NCBI GenBank assembly: GCA_017633615.1
Contig: JAGBPB010000047.1
Span: 1-64,000 of the forward strand
Length of the DNA: 64,000 nucleotides
Direction of reading: 5' to 3'
Source of the DNA: Bacteroidaceae bacterium
Lineage (GTDB): Bacteria; Bacteroidota; Bacteroidia; Bacteroidales; Bacteroidaceae
In this document: positions 36,072 to 46,400 of the stretch, piece by piece
How the letters are laid out: the number at the start of each line of letters is the position of its first letter
Numbering within the stretch: position 1 is the stretch's first letter
Notes under the pieces: model-generated
The model's database searches: none
What the model saw: the letters and a program-made list of their open reading frames with translations, nothing else
What the model was told of the DNA's origin: nothing
Made by a program: the position numbers and the translations under genes

Positions 36072-37010
36072 TTGTCTGCAGCGATAGATAAATTGACCAT
36101 CGTTTTTGGTGTTCTGGCCCGGGATTGTAAAGCCAGTTTACTGCGCAATATGGCCCGTGTGGAAGAGATAGGCCGGGCATTCCGGGATTATCATGTGGTG
36201 GTTTATGAGAATGACAGCAAGGATGGCACTACTGAGGTTCTTAAGGAGTGGGCTGCCCAAAATGACCATGTGGTAGCAATCTGTGAGACGACCAATAAGA
36301 CAACTATCCCTAAAAAAAACGGGAGGACGCCGTATCCGCTCAAGAGCGTGTATCGTATTGAGAAAATGGTCCGTTTCAGGAACAGGGTATTGGATGAGGT
36401 GCGCAGCCGTTTTGAACCGGATCTGTTTTGCTTTATAGACATTGATGTTGAAAGTTTTCAGGCTGCGGGTGTGATTGATGCCATTAGTCAGGCACCTCAA
36501 GACTGGGGCGCTCTGTTTGCCAGTGGCCATTACCTTTTCCGTAAAGCGGATGGAACAGACAAAGTTCCGCTTTTCCAGTATGACTCATACGCTTTTGTTC
36601 CTGAAGGGGTGGATCCGATGAAACTGGGTAAGTGGGTCGTAGCGCATAATTACAATGATGTGATATCATGGTATTCAGACAGATTGATTGAAGAGTGTGA
36701 TTATGTGCCGTGCCGCTCTGCATTTAACGGAATAGGGGTTTATCGCTGGGAGGCAATCCGGGATTTGAATTTTGGAATTATGCAGACACCTGAACTTAAA
36801 AGTTTGTCTGCGTGTTTCTGTGAGCATGTACCCTTCAATGGAGAAATCATCCGGAAGGGTTATAGGCTATATGCTACAAAAAAGATAGAGGTAACGTATT
36901 ATCACAAGCGTCTAACCCTTATCAGACGCTTTAACCATTGGAAAAAGATAATAAAGGTCCGTGCGCTTATAGCATTGGGTAAACACCCGTATGATTGGGT
37001 AATCCTATGA
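36072..37010 (+). CDS. Glycosyltransferase, CAP59/alpha-1,3-mannosyltransferase-like
   Basis: A 312-residue protein with a GT-A-type start (LTIVFGVLARDCKASLLRNM, then YHVVVYENDSKDGTTEVLKEW) and a DxD-like motif in CFIDIDVES. This pattern resembles the CAP59/GT69 mannosyltransferases. The acceptor is unknown. It begins at a TTG: no ATG exists upstream before an in-frame stop at 36054, and the first internal ATG (36148) would delete the conserved start. Codon use looks less biased than in neighbours, and it sits alone behind a tRNA, which hints at acquisition. It converges on meaB with a 6-nt overlap. Confidence 0.75.
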   Translation: MSAAIDKLTIVFGVLARDCKASLLRNMARVEEIGRAFRDYHVVVYENDSKDGTTEVLKEWAAQNDHVVAICETTNKTTIPKKNGRTPYPLKSVYRIEKMVRFRNRVLDEVRSRFEPDLFCFIDIDVESFQAAGVIDAISQAPQDWGALFASGHYLFRKADGTDKVPLFQYDSYAFVPEGVDPMKLGKWVVAHNYNDVISWYSDRLIEECDYVPCRSAFNGIGVYRWEAIRDLNFGIMQTPELKSLSACFCEHVPFNGEIIRKGYRLYATKKIEVTYYHKRLTLIRRFNHWKKIIKVRALIALGKHPYDWVIL

Positions 37011-38102
37011 TTTAAGCTTTGAGTAGTAGAAATCAATAAGTTTCTGTGCGGCTGAGAAAGAGGTCTGTTCTCCACCCAGTACATGCTGCTCAGCCTGAGC
37101 CAGCCTGGCGGCTATCTCAGGGTTGTTGTAGAAGCCGTTCTTGAGTGACTCATTTATGCTTTCATACATCCAGTACTTGGCCTGCTCGTTGCGGCGGTAC
37201 TGGAAGTAGCCGTTTTTCTTTACAAAATCAATGTAACTCCACACCATATCCCATACCTCCTTTATGCGGTACTCATAGAATCCGGAGTAGGTGAGCACCT
37301 GGGGTGTCCAGCCGCTCTCCGATGGCGGGAACAGATGGAGCGCGTTGCGGAATGAACCGGCGGCCTGCTCGGCTTTGGTGATGTTGTCACCGTCTGCCTT
37401 GTTTATGATTATGCCGTCAGCCATCTCCATGATACCACGCTTGATGCCCTGAAGTTCATCGCCTGTGCCGGCCAGCTGTATGAGCAGGAAAAAGTCAACC
37501 ATTGAGTGGACTGCGGTCTCACTCTGGCCTACGCCTACGGTCTCCACAAATATCTTGTCAAAACCGGCGGCCTCACACAGCACAATGGTCTCACGGGTCT
37601 TGCGGGCCACGCCGCCCAGTGAGCCTGCTGCCGGGCTGGGGCGTATGAATGCCTTGGGGTGCACGGCCAGGCGCTCCATGCGGGTCTTGTCACCCAGTAT
37701 GCTGCCTTTGGTGCGCTCTGAGCTGGGGTCAATGGCCAACACGGCCAGCTTACCGCCATCCTTGAGCACATGCAGTCCAAATGCATCAATGCTGGTGCTC
37801 TTGCCTGCGCCGGGAACACCGCTTATGCCGATGCGGACTGAGTTGCCGGAGAAGGAAAGGCATTTTTCAATAACCTCCTGTGCTATGGCCTGATGCTCAG
37901 GCTTGAGGCTCTCCACCAGCGTGACTGCCTGGCTCAGGACGGTTACGTTACCCTTTACTATTCCATCCACGTAGTCCTGTACGGACAGAGTGGGGCGGCT
38001 CTTGCGGCGGCCCTGCAGATAGGGATTGATGGAGCCGGGGCTTACTACCCCGCTGTTCACGGTCAGTCCTTTATACTCTTCACTGTTCTCAGGATGTTCC
38101 AT
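37005..38102 (-). CDS. meaB: Methylmalonyl-CoA mutase-associated GTPase MeaB
   Basis: A G3E-family chaperone that protects and gates B12 loading of methylmalonyl-CoA mutase (propionate/succinate route). The 365-residue product has the P-loop GVPGAGKSTSIDAFG, DPSSERTKGSILGDKTRM, ETVGVGQSETAV and NKADG motifs. Its mutase genes are not in this window. It begins 2 nt after the flippase-like gene stop, so the pair is probably co-transcribed. Confidence 0.93.
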   Translation of the reverse strand: MEHPENSEEYKGLTVNSGVVSPGSINPYLQGRRKSRPTLSVQDYVDGIVKGNVTVLSQAVTLVESLKPEHQAIAQEVIEKCLSFSGNSVRIGISGVPGAGKSTSIDAFGLHVLKDGGKLAVLAIDPSSERTKGSILGDKTRMERLAVHPKAFIRPSPAAGSLGGVARKTRETIVLCEAAGFDKIFVETVGVGQSETAVHSMVDFFLLIQLAGTGDELQGIKRGIMEMADGIIINKADGDNITKAEQAAGSFRNALHLFPPSESGWTPQVLTYSGFYEYRIKEVWDMVWSYIDFVKKNGYFQYRRNEQAKYWMYESINESLKNGFYNNPEIAARLAQAEQHVLGGEQTSFSAAQKLIDFYYSKLKS

Positions 38103-38104
38103 AC

Positions 38105-39118
38105 TTACAGTTCTATTTTTTGGTGTGCAGGGTCATTGTGATGTATGAGCTTGAGCACTATCCATGCAATGAGTCCGCAGAGCAGATATATCATAGTCTG
38201 GCAGAAATGCAGCACAAACGCCAGGGGCTGGGCATCGGCCTCAGGAGCGCCGTATATGCCAAGCATTTTTACTATGGCGTAATGCCACGGGCCTGCTCCG
38301 TTGGGGGTGGGTACCAGCACGGCTACGCTGCTGGCGGCAAAGCAGGCCAGGCCTGCCATAGGTCCTACGGCAGCGGTTGAGGGCAGGCAGTAGAAAGCCA
38401 GATAAAGCTCCAGGTAGTAGCATATCCAGATGCTTACTGAGTATATCAGGAACAGCGGTAGGCGCCTGATTTTCTTGAGAGAGAGAAATCCCTCCCAGAA
38501 ACCTCGTATAAAGCCTTTTACCTTATCCCACAGGCGGAACTTTACACAAGCCCACCAGCACAGGGCAATTACAATGATTATACCTATGGTCCAGTACCAG
38601 AACTTGGGGTTCTGGAGCAGCGGAACACTCTCTGTTGCAGCAGTTACATCAGCATCAGTGGGTGTAAGCAGCAGCTTGAACTGCCCCAGCTGGGTTAGTA
38701 TGCCGGTCACCACTATGAGGCCTAACAGCACCGCGTCAACCACGCGCTCAGCCACCAGTGTGCCCAGACCCTTGCTGAAAGGCACGCGGGCGTTACGCTC
38801 CAGTATGGCGCATCGGCTTACCTCACCCACGCGGGGTATGATTATGTTGGCGGCATAGCCAGTAAAGACGGTGAGCACGGTATCCCGTTTGGGCACGTCA
38901 TAGCCTATGGGCTCCAGCAGAAGGTTCCAGCGCAGGCCGCGGAACAGGGGCCCGAAAGCGCTGAACGCCAGGGCTGCAGCCAGCCAGCGCCAGTCAATGC
39001 GCCTCATGTCAGCCCAGAACTGGCTGAAGTCATAGTCCCTGTAAGTAAAAAAGAGTATCACTGCTCCTATGAGCAGCGGTATGAGTATTTTAAGTGTTGT
39101 TGATGTAATCTTTTTCAT
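38105..39118 (-). CDS. Flippase-like membrane protein (UPF0104 / LPG synthase TM region)
   Basis: A 337-residue polytopic protein with about eight to nine TM helices and the family motifs RWNLLLEPIGYDVP, GYAANIIIPRVGEVSRCAIL and ANGAGPWHYAI. It matches the lysylphosphatidylglycerol-synthase TM region without the synthase domain, a family linked to lipid or glycolipid translocation. The substrate is unknown. It lies upstream of meaB on the same strand and divergent from rsmA. Confidence 0.85.
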   Translation of the reverse strand: MKKITSTTLKILIPLLIGAVILFFTYRDYDFSQFWADMRRIDWRWLAAALAFSAFGPLFRGLRWNLLLEPIGYDVPKRDTVLTVFTGYAANIIIPRVGEVSRCAILERNARVPFSKGLGTLVAERVVDAVLLGLIVVTGILTQLGQFKLLLTPTDADVTAATESVPLLQNPKFWYWTIGIIIVIALCWWACVKFRLWDKVKGFIRGFWEGFLSLKKIRRLPLFLIYSVSIWICYYLELYLAFYCLPSTAAVGPMAGLACFAASSVAVLVPTPNGAGPWHYAIVKMLGIYGAPEADAQPLAFVLHFCQTMIYLLCGLIAWIVLKLIHHNDPAHQKIEL

Positions 39119-39149
39119 TATCAGTGGTTCATCTTTTAGATGAATTGCC

Positions 39150-39157
39150 TACCTTTG
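39150..39157 (+). promoter_or_regulatory. -7 box upstream of rsmA
   Basis: TACCTTTG matches TAnnTTTG. If used, the leader to the conserved rsmA start at 39253 is ~90 nt. An in-frame ATG at 39166, nine nt after the box, would give a 29-residue extension. Confidence 0.5.
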
Positions 39158-39252
39158 CAGCACGAATGCGGGCGGGAGGTCAGCATTCAATCGGCAAATA
39201 TACTGAATTTTTGCCATTCGATAACCCAAAAGACTCTATATGGACGACGTTG

Positions 39253-40029
39253 ATGCGGACAGTAAGACCGAAAAAGGCATTAGGCCAACACTTCCTGAGG
39301 GATATGGGTATCGCTCAGGCGATAGCCGGCACTGTTGATGTACGCGCCGACCTTCCGATTCTTGAAATAGGACCCGGCACAGGGGTTCTTACACAATTCC
39401 TTAAAGAGAAAAACCGTGAGCTTAAGGTGATAGAGATAGACACCGAGTCTGTTGTCTATCTGCATGAGAACTTCCCAGGGCTGAACGTCATGGAAGGTGA
39501 TTTCCTGCAGCTTGACCTGAATGAACTTTTTGAGGGCCGTCAGTTTGTGCTTACGGGCAACTATCCGTATAACATATCCAGCCAGATTTTCTTCAAGATG
39601 CTGGATTATAAGGAGCTCATACCATGCTGCACAGGCATGCTGCAGCGCGAGGTGGCACAGCGCATATGCTCCGGTCCGGGCAATAAGGACTACGGCATAC
39701 TGAGCGTGTTCATCCAGGCCTGGTATGATACCGAATATCTGTTTACCGTTAATGAAAACGTTTTTGACCCTCCTCCAAAGGTTAAGAGCGGCGTGATACG
39801 TCTTACCCGTAATGACCGCCGTTCACTGGAGTGCAACGAGGCGCTGTTCCGCAAGATAGTGAAAGCTACGTTCGGAATGCGCCGCAAGATGTTGCGCAAC
39901 TCCTTAAGACAGGTCTATGAGAAAGACTCGCCTCTACCGGCGGACTGCCCTTATCTGGACAAGCGCCCGGAACAGTTGTCAGTTGAAGACTTCATAAGAC
40001 TGACACTTATGGTAGAAGGCAAGGCCTGA
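39253..40029 (+). CDS. rsmA: 16S rRNA (adenine1518/1519-N6)-dimethyltransferase
   Basis: Dimethylates A1518/A1519 of 16S rRNA. The ~258-residue product begins MRTVRPKKALGQHFLRD and carries the SAM motif ILEIGPGTGVLTQFL, the NYPYNISSQIFFKML motif and the C-terminal helical domain (KATFGMRRKMLRNSL). The start at 39253 fits the family. The frame extends upstream to an ATG at 39166, directly after a -7 box, so a longer form cannot be excluded. Confidence 0.93.
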   Translation: MRTVRPKKALGQHFLRDMGIAQAIAGTVDVRADLPILEIGPGTGVLTQFLKEKNRELKVIEIDTESVVYLHENFPGLNVMEGDFLQLDLNELFEGRQFVLTGNYPYNISSQIFFKMLDYKELIPCCTGMLQREVAQRICSGPGNKDYGILSVFIQAWYDTEYLFTVNENVFDPPPKVKSGVIRLTRNDRRSLECNEALFRKIVKATFGMRRKMLRNSLRQVYEKDSPLPADCPYLDKRPEQLSVEDFIRLTLMVEGKA

Positions 40030-40079
40030 ATGCCGTAGAGAACAGAAAAACATATCATTTACCTGGCTCCTTTCAGAGA

Positions 40080-41444
40080 GTGAGCCGCATTATTCAGAGA
40101 ATTATGGAGAAGGAATTTCTGGATAACATTCTTGAAGTGATAGAGAAGCAGGATGCCGCCCAGCTCAAGGCCATCCTGGATGAGATGCACCCCGCCGATA
40201 TAGCCGAGCTGTGTGATGAACTGGACGTGGAGGATGCCCGCCTGGTATATCGCCAGCTGGACAATGAGACCGCTGCCGATGTGCTGGTTGAGATGGATGA
40301 GGACAACCGTAAGCGTTTGCTTGATGAACTGCCCTCAGAACTTATTGCCAGCAAGTTCATCGACAACATGGATACTGATGATGCCGTTGATATCATTCAG
40401 GATCTGGATGAGGACAAGCAGGAGGAGGTGCTTGCCCATATAGGCGATATAGAACAGGCCAGCGATATCGTTGACCTGATGCAATATGATGAGGACACCG
40501 CCGGTGGTCTGATGGGCACTGAGATGGTGGTTGTAAATGAGAACATGTCCATGCCTGAGTGCCTGCAGGAGATGCGCAAGCAGGCTGAAGACCTGGATGA
40601 TATATATAATGTATATGTGGTCGATGATGACGGCCGCCTCAAAGGCGTGTTCCCGCTCAAGAAGATGATAACCAATCCATCGGTTTCAAAAGTGAAATAC
40701 GTGATGGATGAAGACGTGATAAGCACCAAGGTTGACACTCCCATTGATGATGTGGTGCAGATGATTGAAAAGTATAACCTGGTATCAGTGCCCGTGGTGG
40801 ACAGCATAGGTCGCCTGCAGGGTCAGATTACGGTTGATGACGTTATTGATGAGTTGCGTGAACAACAGGAGCATGACTACCAGATGGCATCAGGTCTTAC
40901 CGGTGATGTTGAGACTGCCGACAGCGTGTTCCGCCAGATGTGGTCACGTATTCCCTGGCTGCTCATAGGTATTCTGGGAGGTATCCTCAACTCCAAGCTT
41001 TTGGAGCACTTTGAGACCGCATTCGCTGCCGCCACTTCACTGCTCTTCTTTATTCCTCTTATTGGCGGTACCGGCGGTAACGTGGGTACCCAGTCATCAG
41101 CCCTTGTGGTACAGGGCCTGGCCAACGGCTCACTCAACACCTCAAACATTTGGAAGCAGGTATTCAAGGAGAGCGCCGTAGCTCTGCTGAACGCCATAGT
41201 GCTCTCCATGCTGGTGCTTGCCTACAACGCGTTCGCTTTCGGATGGTCAGATCCCGTGACATATGCCGTTCCGGGCAGTATGTTCGCGCTTGTGCTCATA
41301 GGTACGCTGTGGGGCACTCTGCTCCCCTTGCTCTTTGAGAAGATCCACATTGACCCCGCCATTGCCACCGGCCCCTTTGTCCAGATCACGAATGACCTGC
41401 TGGGCATGGGTATTTATATGGCGGTTATCACCATTATCATTTAA
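40080..41444 (+). CDS. mgtE: Magnesium transporter MgtE
   Basis: A Mg2+-gated channel. The 446- to 454-residue product has the N-terminal helical MgtE_N domain (very acidic, D/E-rich), two CBS domains (GLMGTEMVVV..., VKYVMDEDVIS...) and five TM helices with PLIGGTGGNVGTQSS and GPFVQITNDLLGMGIYM. The frame opens at a GTG (40080); ATG 40104 (MEKEFLDN) is equally plausible. It ends at a weak hairpin with a T run. Confidence 0.93.
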   Translation: MSRIIQRIMEKEFLDNILEVIEKQDAAQLKAILDEMHPADIAELCDELDVEDARLVYRQLDNETAADVLVEMDEDNRKRLLDELPSELIASKFIDNMDTDDAVDIIQDLDEDKQEEVLAHIGDIEQASDIVDLMQYDEDTAGGLMGTEMVVVNENMSMPECLQEMRKQAEDLDDIYNVYVVDDDGRLKGVFPLKKMITNPSVSKVKYVMDEDVISTKVDTPIDDVVQMIEKYNLVSVPVVDSIGRLQGQITVDDVIDELREQQEHDYQMASGLTGDVETADSVFRQMWSRIPWLLIGILGGILNSKLLEHFETAFAAATSLLFFIPLIGGTGGNVGTQSSALVVQGLANGSLNTSNIWKQVFKESAVALLNAIVLSMLVLAYNAFAFGWSDPVTYAVPGSMFALVLIGTLWGTLLPLLFEKIHIDPAIATGPFVQITNDLLGMGIYMAVITIII

Positions 41445-41474
41445 AAAAGCTTTAGGGCTCTATAGCCTTTTTTT
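41443..41474 (+). terminator. Probable terminator after mgtE
   Basis: A short A-rich/T-rich hairpin (AAAAAAGCT...AGCCTTTTTTT) immediately after the mgtE stop. The stem is imperfect. Confidence 0.45.
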
Positions 41475-41561
41475 AAACAAATCTCTGCGAAAAGTAGGAT
41501 TTTTGCAGGGATTTGCTTTTATTTGCATCTTTTGGTAGTAAAACTCAAACAATTAGTGATT

Positions 41562-43406
41562 ATGAGTGAAGAAATTAAGACAGAGAATACCTTAGAGCCT
41601 ATTAAAGAGGAAGTGCAGGCAGAAGTGGATAAGGCGCAGACTGAGGCTGCTCCTGTTGAACCTGTTAAGGAGAAGGAGGAAGTTGAGATTCCTGCTGAAC
41701 CTGTTCAAGAAGAAGAGAAAGAGGCTATTGCCCCGGTAAATTCACGTGAAGAAATCATAGCACGCTTGCAGGAGATGGTGAGTGATATTTCACTTGCCAA
41801 GCGTCCCGAATTGGAGTCATTGAAACAGGCTTTCTATAAGTTGCAGCGTGCAGCCCAGGAGGAGCAGATTGCCGCATTTGTGGCAGGCGGAGGCACAGCC
41901 GAGGAGTTCAAGCCTGAGGCAGACCCCGTTGAGGAGCAGTTCCGCAAGCTCATGAACATAATCAAGGAGAAAAAAGCCGCAGCCCAGGAGGCTCTTGAGA
42001 TTGTGCGCAAGGAGAACTACAAGAAGAAACTGGAACTCCTGGACCGTTTCAAGGCTCTCATAGAGAAAGCCAATACTGAGGGTGCATCATATAATGAATT
42101 CAAGGCCATTCTGCAGGAGTGGAAAGAGATAAAGGAGGTTCCGGCCGATAAGGCCAATGAGCTGTGGAAAGCATACCAGCAGTATGCTGAGCAGTTCTAT
42201 GATATTCAGAAACTTAACAATGAGTTCCGCGAGTATGACTTCAAGAAGAACATGGAGGCCAAGATAGCTATCTGTGAGGAGGCTGAGAAACTGGCTGAGG
42301 AACCTGATATTGTGACAGCCTTCCGCAAGCTCCAGAAACTGCATCAGGACTATCGTGAGACAGGTCCTGTATCAAAGGAGTCAAGAGAGGAGATATGGAC
42401 CAGGTTCAAGACTGCATCGACTGTAATAAACAAGCGTCATCAGCAGCATTTTGAGGAGCTCAAGGAGAAGGAGAAAGAGAACCTTGACCAGAAGACCGTG
42501 ATATGTGAACTGCTTGAGGGTATTGAGTTTGACAAGCTCACCAATTTCCAGAGCTGGAATGACAAGACCCAGGAGGTGCTGGCTCTCCAGAAGAAGTGGA
42601 AGGATATAGGCTTTGCACCCGCCAAGCAGAACCAGAAGATTTTTGAGCGTTTCCGCGCTGCTTGTGATGCGTTTTTCAGCCGCAAGGGTGAGTTTTTCAA
42701 GCAGGCCAAGACTGATATGACCGCTAATCTTGAGAAAAAGACCGCTCTCTGTGAGCAGGCTGAGGCTCTCAAGGAGAGCACTGACTGGAAAGCTACCGGC
42801 GATAAGATGGCTGAGCTGCAGAAACAGTGGCGTGAGATAGGTCCCGTCCAGAAGAAATACACCAACTCCATATGGAAACGTTTTATCGGCGCCTGTGATT
42901 ATTTCTATGAGCAGCGTGACAAGAATACCTCATCCAAGAAGCATGAGGAGAATGCCAATCTGGCTGCCAAGAAGGAGATTCTGGGCAAGCTCAAGGCATT
43001 TGATCCAGAGAATCTTACGGATGATGATATCCAGACTATACAGCAGCTGGTTGATGAGTGGAACGGCATAGGATTCGTTCCGTTCAAGGTCAAGGACAAG
43101 ATTGCTGCTGAGTTTAAGGCTTTGATGGAGCCGTTCTCAGGCGTAGTACGTTCCGGACACGGCCGCCAGTCACAGCGCGGAGGTTCCGCCCGTGATGCAG
43201 GCTCACCGCGCGAGCGCCTGCAGCGTCAGTATGAGCAGAAAAAGAGCGAGATCCAGACCTATGAGAACAATCTGGGCTTCATGAATGCATCCAGCAAGAA
43301 CGGCAACGGCTTTGTTGATGCTATCAAGAGCAAGATTGAAACCCTCAAGAAAGAGGCCGATGACCTGCTCGCCCAGATCAAGGCACTGGATTCTGCAGAA
43401 GAGTAA
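41562..43406 (+). CDS. DUF349 domain protein (coiled coil)
   Basis: A 614-residue soluble protein. The N-terminal ~60 residues are low-complexity and rich in E, P, V and A. From ~150 onward it has repeated DUF349-type helical units with W-x-E-I-[KG] signatures (LQEWKEIKEVP, LQKKWKDIGFAP, LQKQWREIGPVQ, VDEWNGIGFVP). The end is a coiled coil (ETLKKEADDLLAQIKAL). The family is widespread in Bacteroidetes; its function is unknown. The ATG at 41562 (MSEEIKTEN) is preferred to 41523. Confidence 0.9.
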   Translation: MSEEIKTENTLEPIKEEVQAEVDKAQTEAAPVEPVKEKEEVEIPAEPVQEEEKEAIAPVNSREEIIARLQEMVSDISLAKRPELESLKQAFYKLQRAAQEEQIAAFVAGGGTAEEFKPEADPVEEQFRKLMNIIKEKKAAAQEALEIVRKENYKKKLELLDRFKALIEKANTEGASYNEFKAILQEWKEIKEVPADKANELWKAYQQYAEQFYDIQKLNNEFREYDFKKNMEAKIAICEEAEKLAEEPDIVTAFRKLQKLHQDYRETGPVSKESREEIWTRFKTASTVINKRHQQHFEELKEKEKENLDQKTVICELLEGIEFDKLTNFQSWNDKTQEVLALQKKWKDIGFAPAKQNQKIFERFRAACDAFFSRKGEFFKQAKTDMTANLEKKTALCEQAEALKESTDWKATGDKMAELQKQWREIGPVQKKYTNSIWKRFIGACDYFYEQRDKNTSSKKHEENANLAAKKEILGKLKAFDPENLTDDDIQTIQQLVDEWNGIGFVPFKVKDKIAAEFKALMEPFSGVVRSGHGRQSQRGGSARDAGSPRERLQRQYEQKKSEIQTYENNLGFMNASSKNGNGFVDAIKSKIETLKKEADDLLAQIKALDSAEE

Positions 43407-43415
43407 CGAAAAAAG

Positions 43416-43442
43416 TTCAATTGGACAGACCCAATTTTACTT
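43416..43442. repeat. Degenerate single REP arm / possible terminator
   Basis: The sequence CAATTGGACAGACCC followed by AATTTTAC matches one arm of the REP elements with a 2-nt deletion in the core. AATTGG/CCAATT can pair, with T-rich sequence beyond. It lies between the convergent ends of the DUF349 and FISUMP genes. Confidence 0.55.
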
Positions 43443-43469
43443 CTTTTTGTTGTAAGGGCAGGACAAATC

Positions 43470-46400
43470 CTACGGACACACGGGACGGATAGAGTAACCG
43501 TTTCTGCGGTCGAAGTTGTTTTTATTCACATATTTGTAGCCTGGAGAGGAAGAAAAGTAGATGTGCCACGCTTTGCACGGGTTTTCCGTGTCAAGCGAAC
43601 TGGACCAGTAGAGGCCATCGGAGCCAACAAAGCTGAAGGCCGTACCGTCACGGTAACCGGCTGCCGGAAGGAAAATAGATCGGTCTGTATAACCTTCTAT
43701 TTTGCTGGTTACTTTGTAACCGGCTACACCATTAAACTCCGTGTTCCCGCTGTCATATGGTGTCCAGGTGCAGTTGTTACGTAGTTCTTCTTGCTCTGCC
43801 AGTGTCGGCATACGCCAGCTACCGCCCCATTTAACGTGGGCTACATCATCTTCTGGAGCAAGCACTTTCAGAGTATCTGCAAAACCTTCATTACTATAAA
43901 AGCTATTGCTACAGTACTTTGTAAGCGAAGATTCCGAGCCGTTGCACCACTTGTATTTAGACCAACTGTAATCAGTCTTATGTTCTGTTTCACCCCAAGA
44001 GTAGAAACCACCATATTCCTCTGGTTTGGAGGCACCTACATTGAATGTAGCCCATTTAACGCTTAAGCCCAAATCAACATATTCATGTTCTATTACAGAT
44101 TCATCAATTACTGTTATTTTGCACTGTATTGATTCCAATCCTAAAGAAACTGTAATGCAGGCTGTTCCATTTGACATTGCAGTTATATTTCCATTTTCAT
44201 CAACAACTGCAACAGTCTTGTTATCAGAAGACCAAACAAATCCAGCATTAGCAAATGAGTAATCATTTCCATCATACTTAGTTATTACTTTAAGGTGACC
44301 AATTCCACCTTGAATTAGCGACATGGTATTATTATCTAACGAAATGGATATATGTGATAACCAATCCTCTGATGGACAGACCGGACGAACGGAATTACCA
44401 CTGTAGCGTTTGCTATTGCTGTACCCATACTCTGATCTGTTGTAACTGAAGAGCATTCTCAACACGTTGACATTGCTTGGACTGCCTTCGTAGAGTAAAT
44501 TTGTCCAGTAGTAGCCACTGTCGCCAGCATAGTTGGAGTTCGTGTCGCTGCGATACCCTGCAGCCGGAAGGAAAATAAAGCGGTCAGTGTAACCTTTTAT
44601 ATTACTGGTTACTTTATAACCGGCTACGCCATTGAATTCTGTGTTACCGCTACTATACCACGTCCATGTGCAGTTGTTAAAAAGTTCATACTGCTCTACC
44701 CAAGTTGGTATACGCCAATTACCACCCCACTTAACGTGGGCTACATCATCTTCAAGGTCAAGGGTAGCCTTGTTATCAACCTTTCCGTAACTGCTCAGGG
44801 TGTTGTATTTGGAGAATTTGACGTTATCCCATGAGTCACCGCTTGTGCGGAACTTGTAATTATCCCAAGTATAGCTGTATTTGGGTTCTGTCTCACCCCA
44901 AGCGTAATATGAACCAAAATCCTCTGGCGACAATGCACCTACGTTAAAAGTAGCCCATTTAACACTCAGACCCAAGTCAACGCACTCTTGTTCTGATTCA
45001 TCATTTATTACAGTTATGGTGCATTGAACGGTTTTTGACTGCACCGATGCCGTTATATGGGCTGTACCTGTAGATATAGCCGAAACAACACCCTTATCAT
45101 TAACAACAGCCACTGAAGGATTGTCTGAAGACCAAACAACGAATGATCTATCCAGAATATCATCATTATTTTTAACGACTACATTTAATACTGCACTAGC
45201 ATTAACCAGCAATGTCTTATCGTTTTCAACAAAACTTATACTTACAGATGTAAGCCATTCTGCGGATGGGCAGACAGGCCGAACTGGGTGATCGAAGTTG
45301 CGTTCAGAGCCATAGTGGACGTAGCGATAAGGCGCAAAAGGAAGGCGGAAGAAAGCCCAAGCGTTATCTGGATTCTCCGTGTCGAGCGAACTGGACCAAT
45401 TGGCGCCGTCGTTCGGGAGAAAGATGAAGCGGTCAGTGTATCCTTCTTTGTTACTTGTTACTTTATAACCAGCTACACCATTAAACTCTGTGTTGCCTTT
45501 GCTATACCATTTCCAAGTGCAGTTGTTGAATAGTTCTTCTTGCTCTGCCTGAGTGGGCATACGCCAGTTACCGCCCCACTTAACGTGAGCTACGTCATCT
45601 TCAAGATCAAGAGTGGTCTTGGTATCCGTGAAACCTTCATTACCATAATCGCTATTGTTACAGTACTTAGTTAGAGTATTAGCCGAGCCGTTGCTCCACT
45701 TGTAAGTGGACCAATTGTACTCTGACTTAGGTTCAGTTTCACCCCATGCAAAGGTATCACCATACTCCTCAGGTTTAGTGGCACCCACATTACAGGTAGC
45801 CCACATAACACTGAGTCCTAAGTCAACAATAAATGATTTATCAAGAACTGTTATTTTACACATAGTTGAAAGCGTACGCCAATTAACTATTATGTTGGCT
45901 GTACCTTTGGATATTGCTGTCACTTTTCCATTTTCATCAACAGTTGCAACCGTAGGATTATCTGACATCCATTCAAAATACGCATAATCAGAATAATCTT
46001 CATTATCATACTTAAGTCTTGCCTCAATAATACAGATTCCATCTGGAATCATAGTAATTGATGTATCACTCAAAGAAAGGGTAAGAATGGATTCATCAAG
46101 AACTGTTATTTTACACATAGTTGAAAGCGTACGCCAATTAACTATTATGTTGGCAGTACCTTTGGATATTGCTGTCACTTTTCCATTTTCATCAACTGTT
46201 GCAACCGAAGGATTATCTGACGTCCATTCAAAATCAGCAATATAAGAATAAATATCATTATCATACTTTAATTCTGTCATAATATTACAAACCTCATCTG
46301 GAATCATTGTAATTGATGTATCACTCAAAGAGAGAGATAAATGTGATATCCATTCTTCCGATGGACAGACAGGACGTACCGGCATACCTAAACTCCGGCC

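Noticed and set aside
37005..39118. A propionate or B12 gene cluster around meaB
   Set aside because: No mutase, epimerase or cobalamin gene is nearby. The neighbour is a flippase-like protein, so no cluster is claimed.
39124..39252. N-terminal extension of RsmA from the open frame at 39124 or 39166
   Set aside because: The region before MRTVRPKK has no family similarity and includes a promoter. It is kept as a note only.
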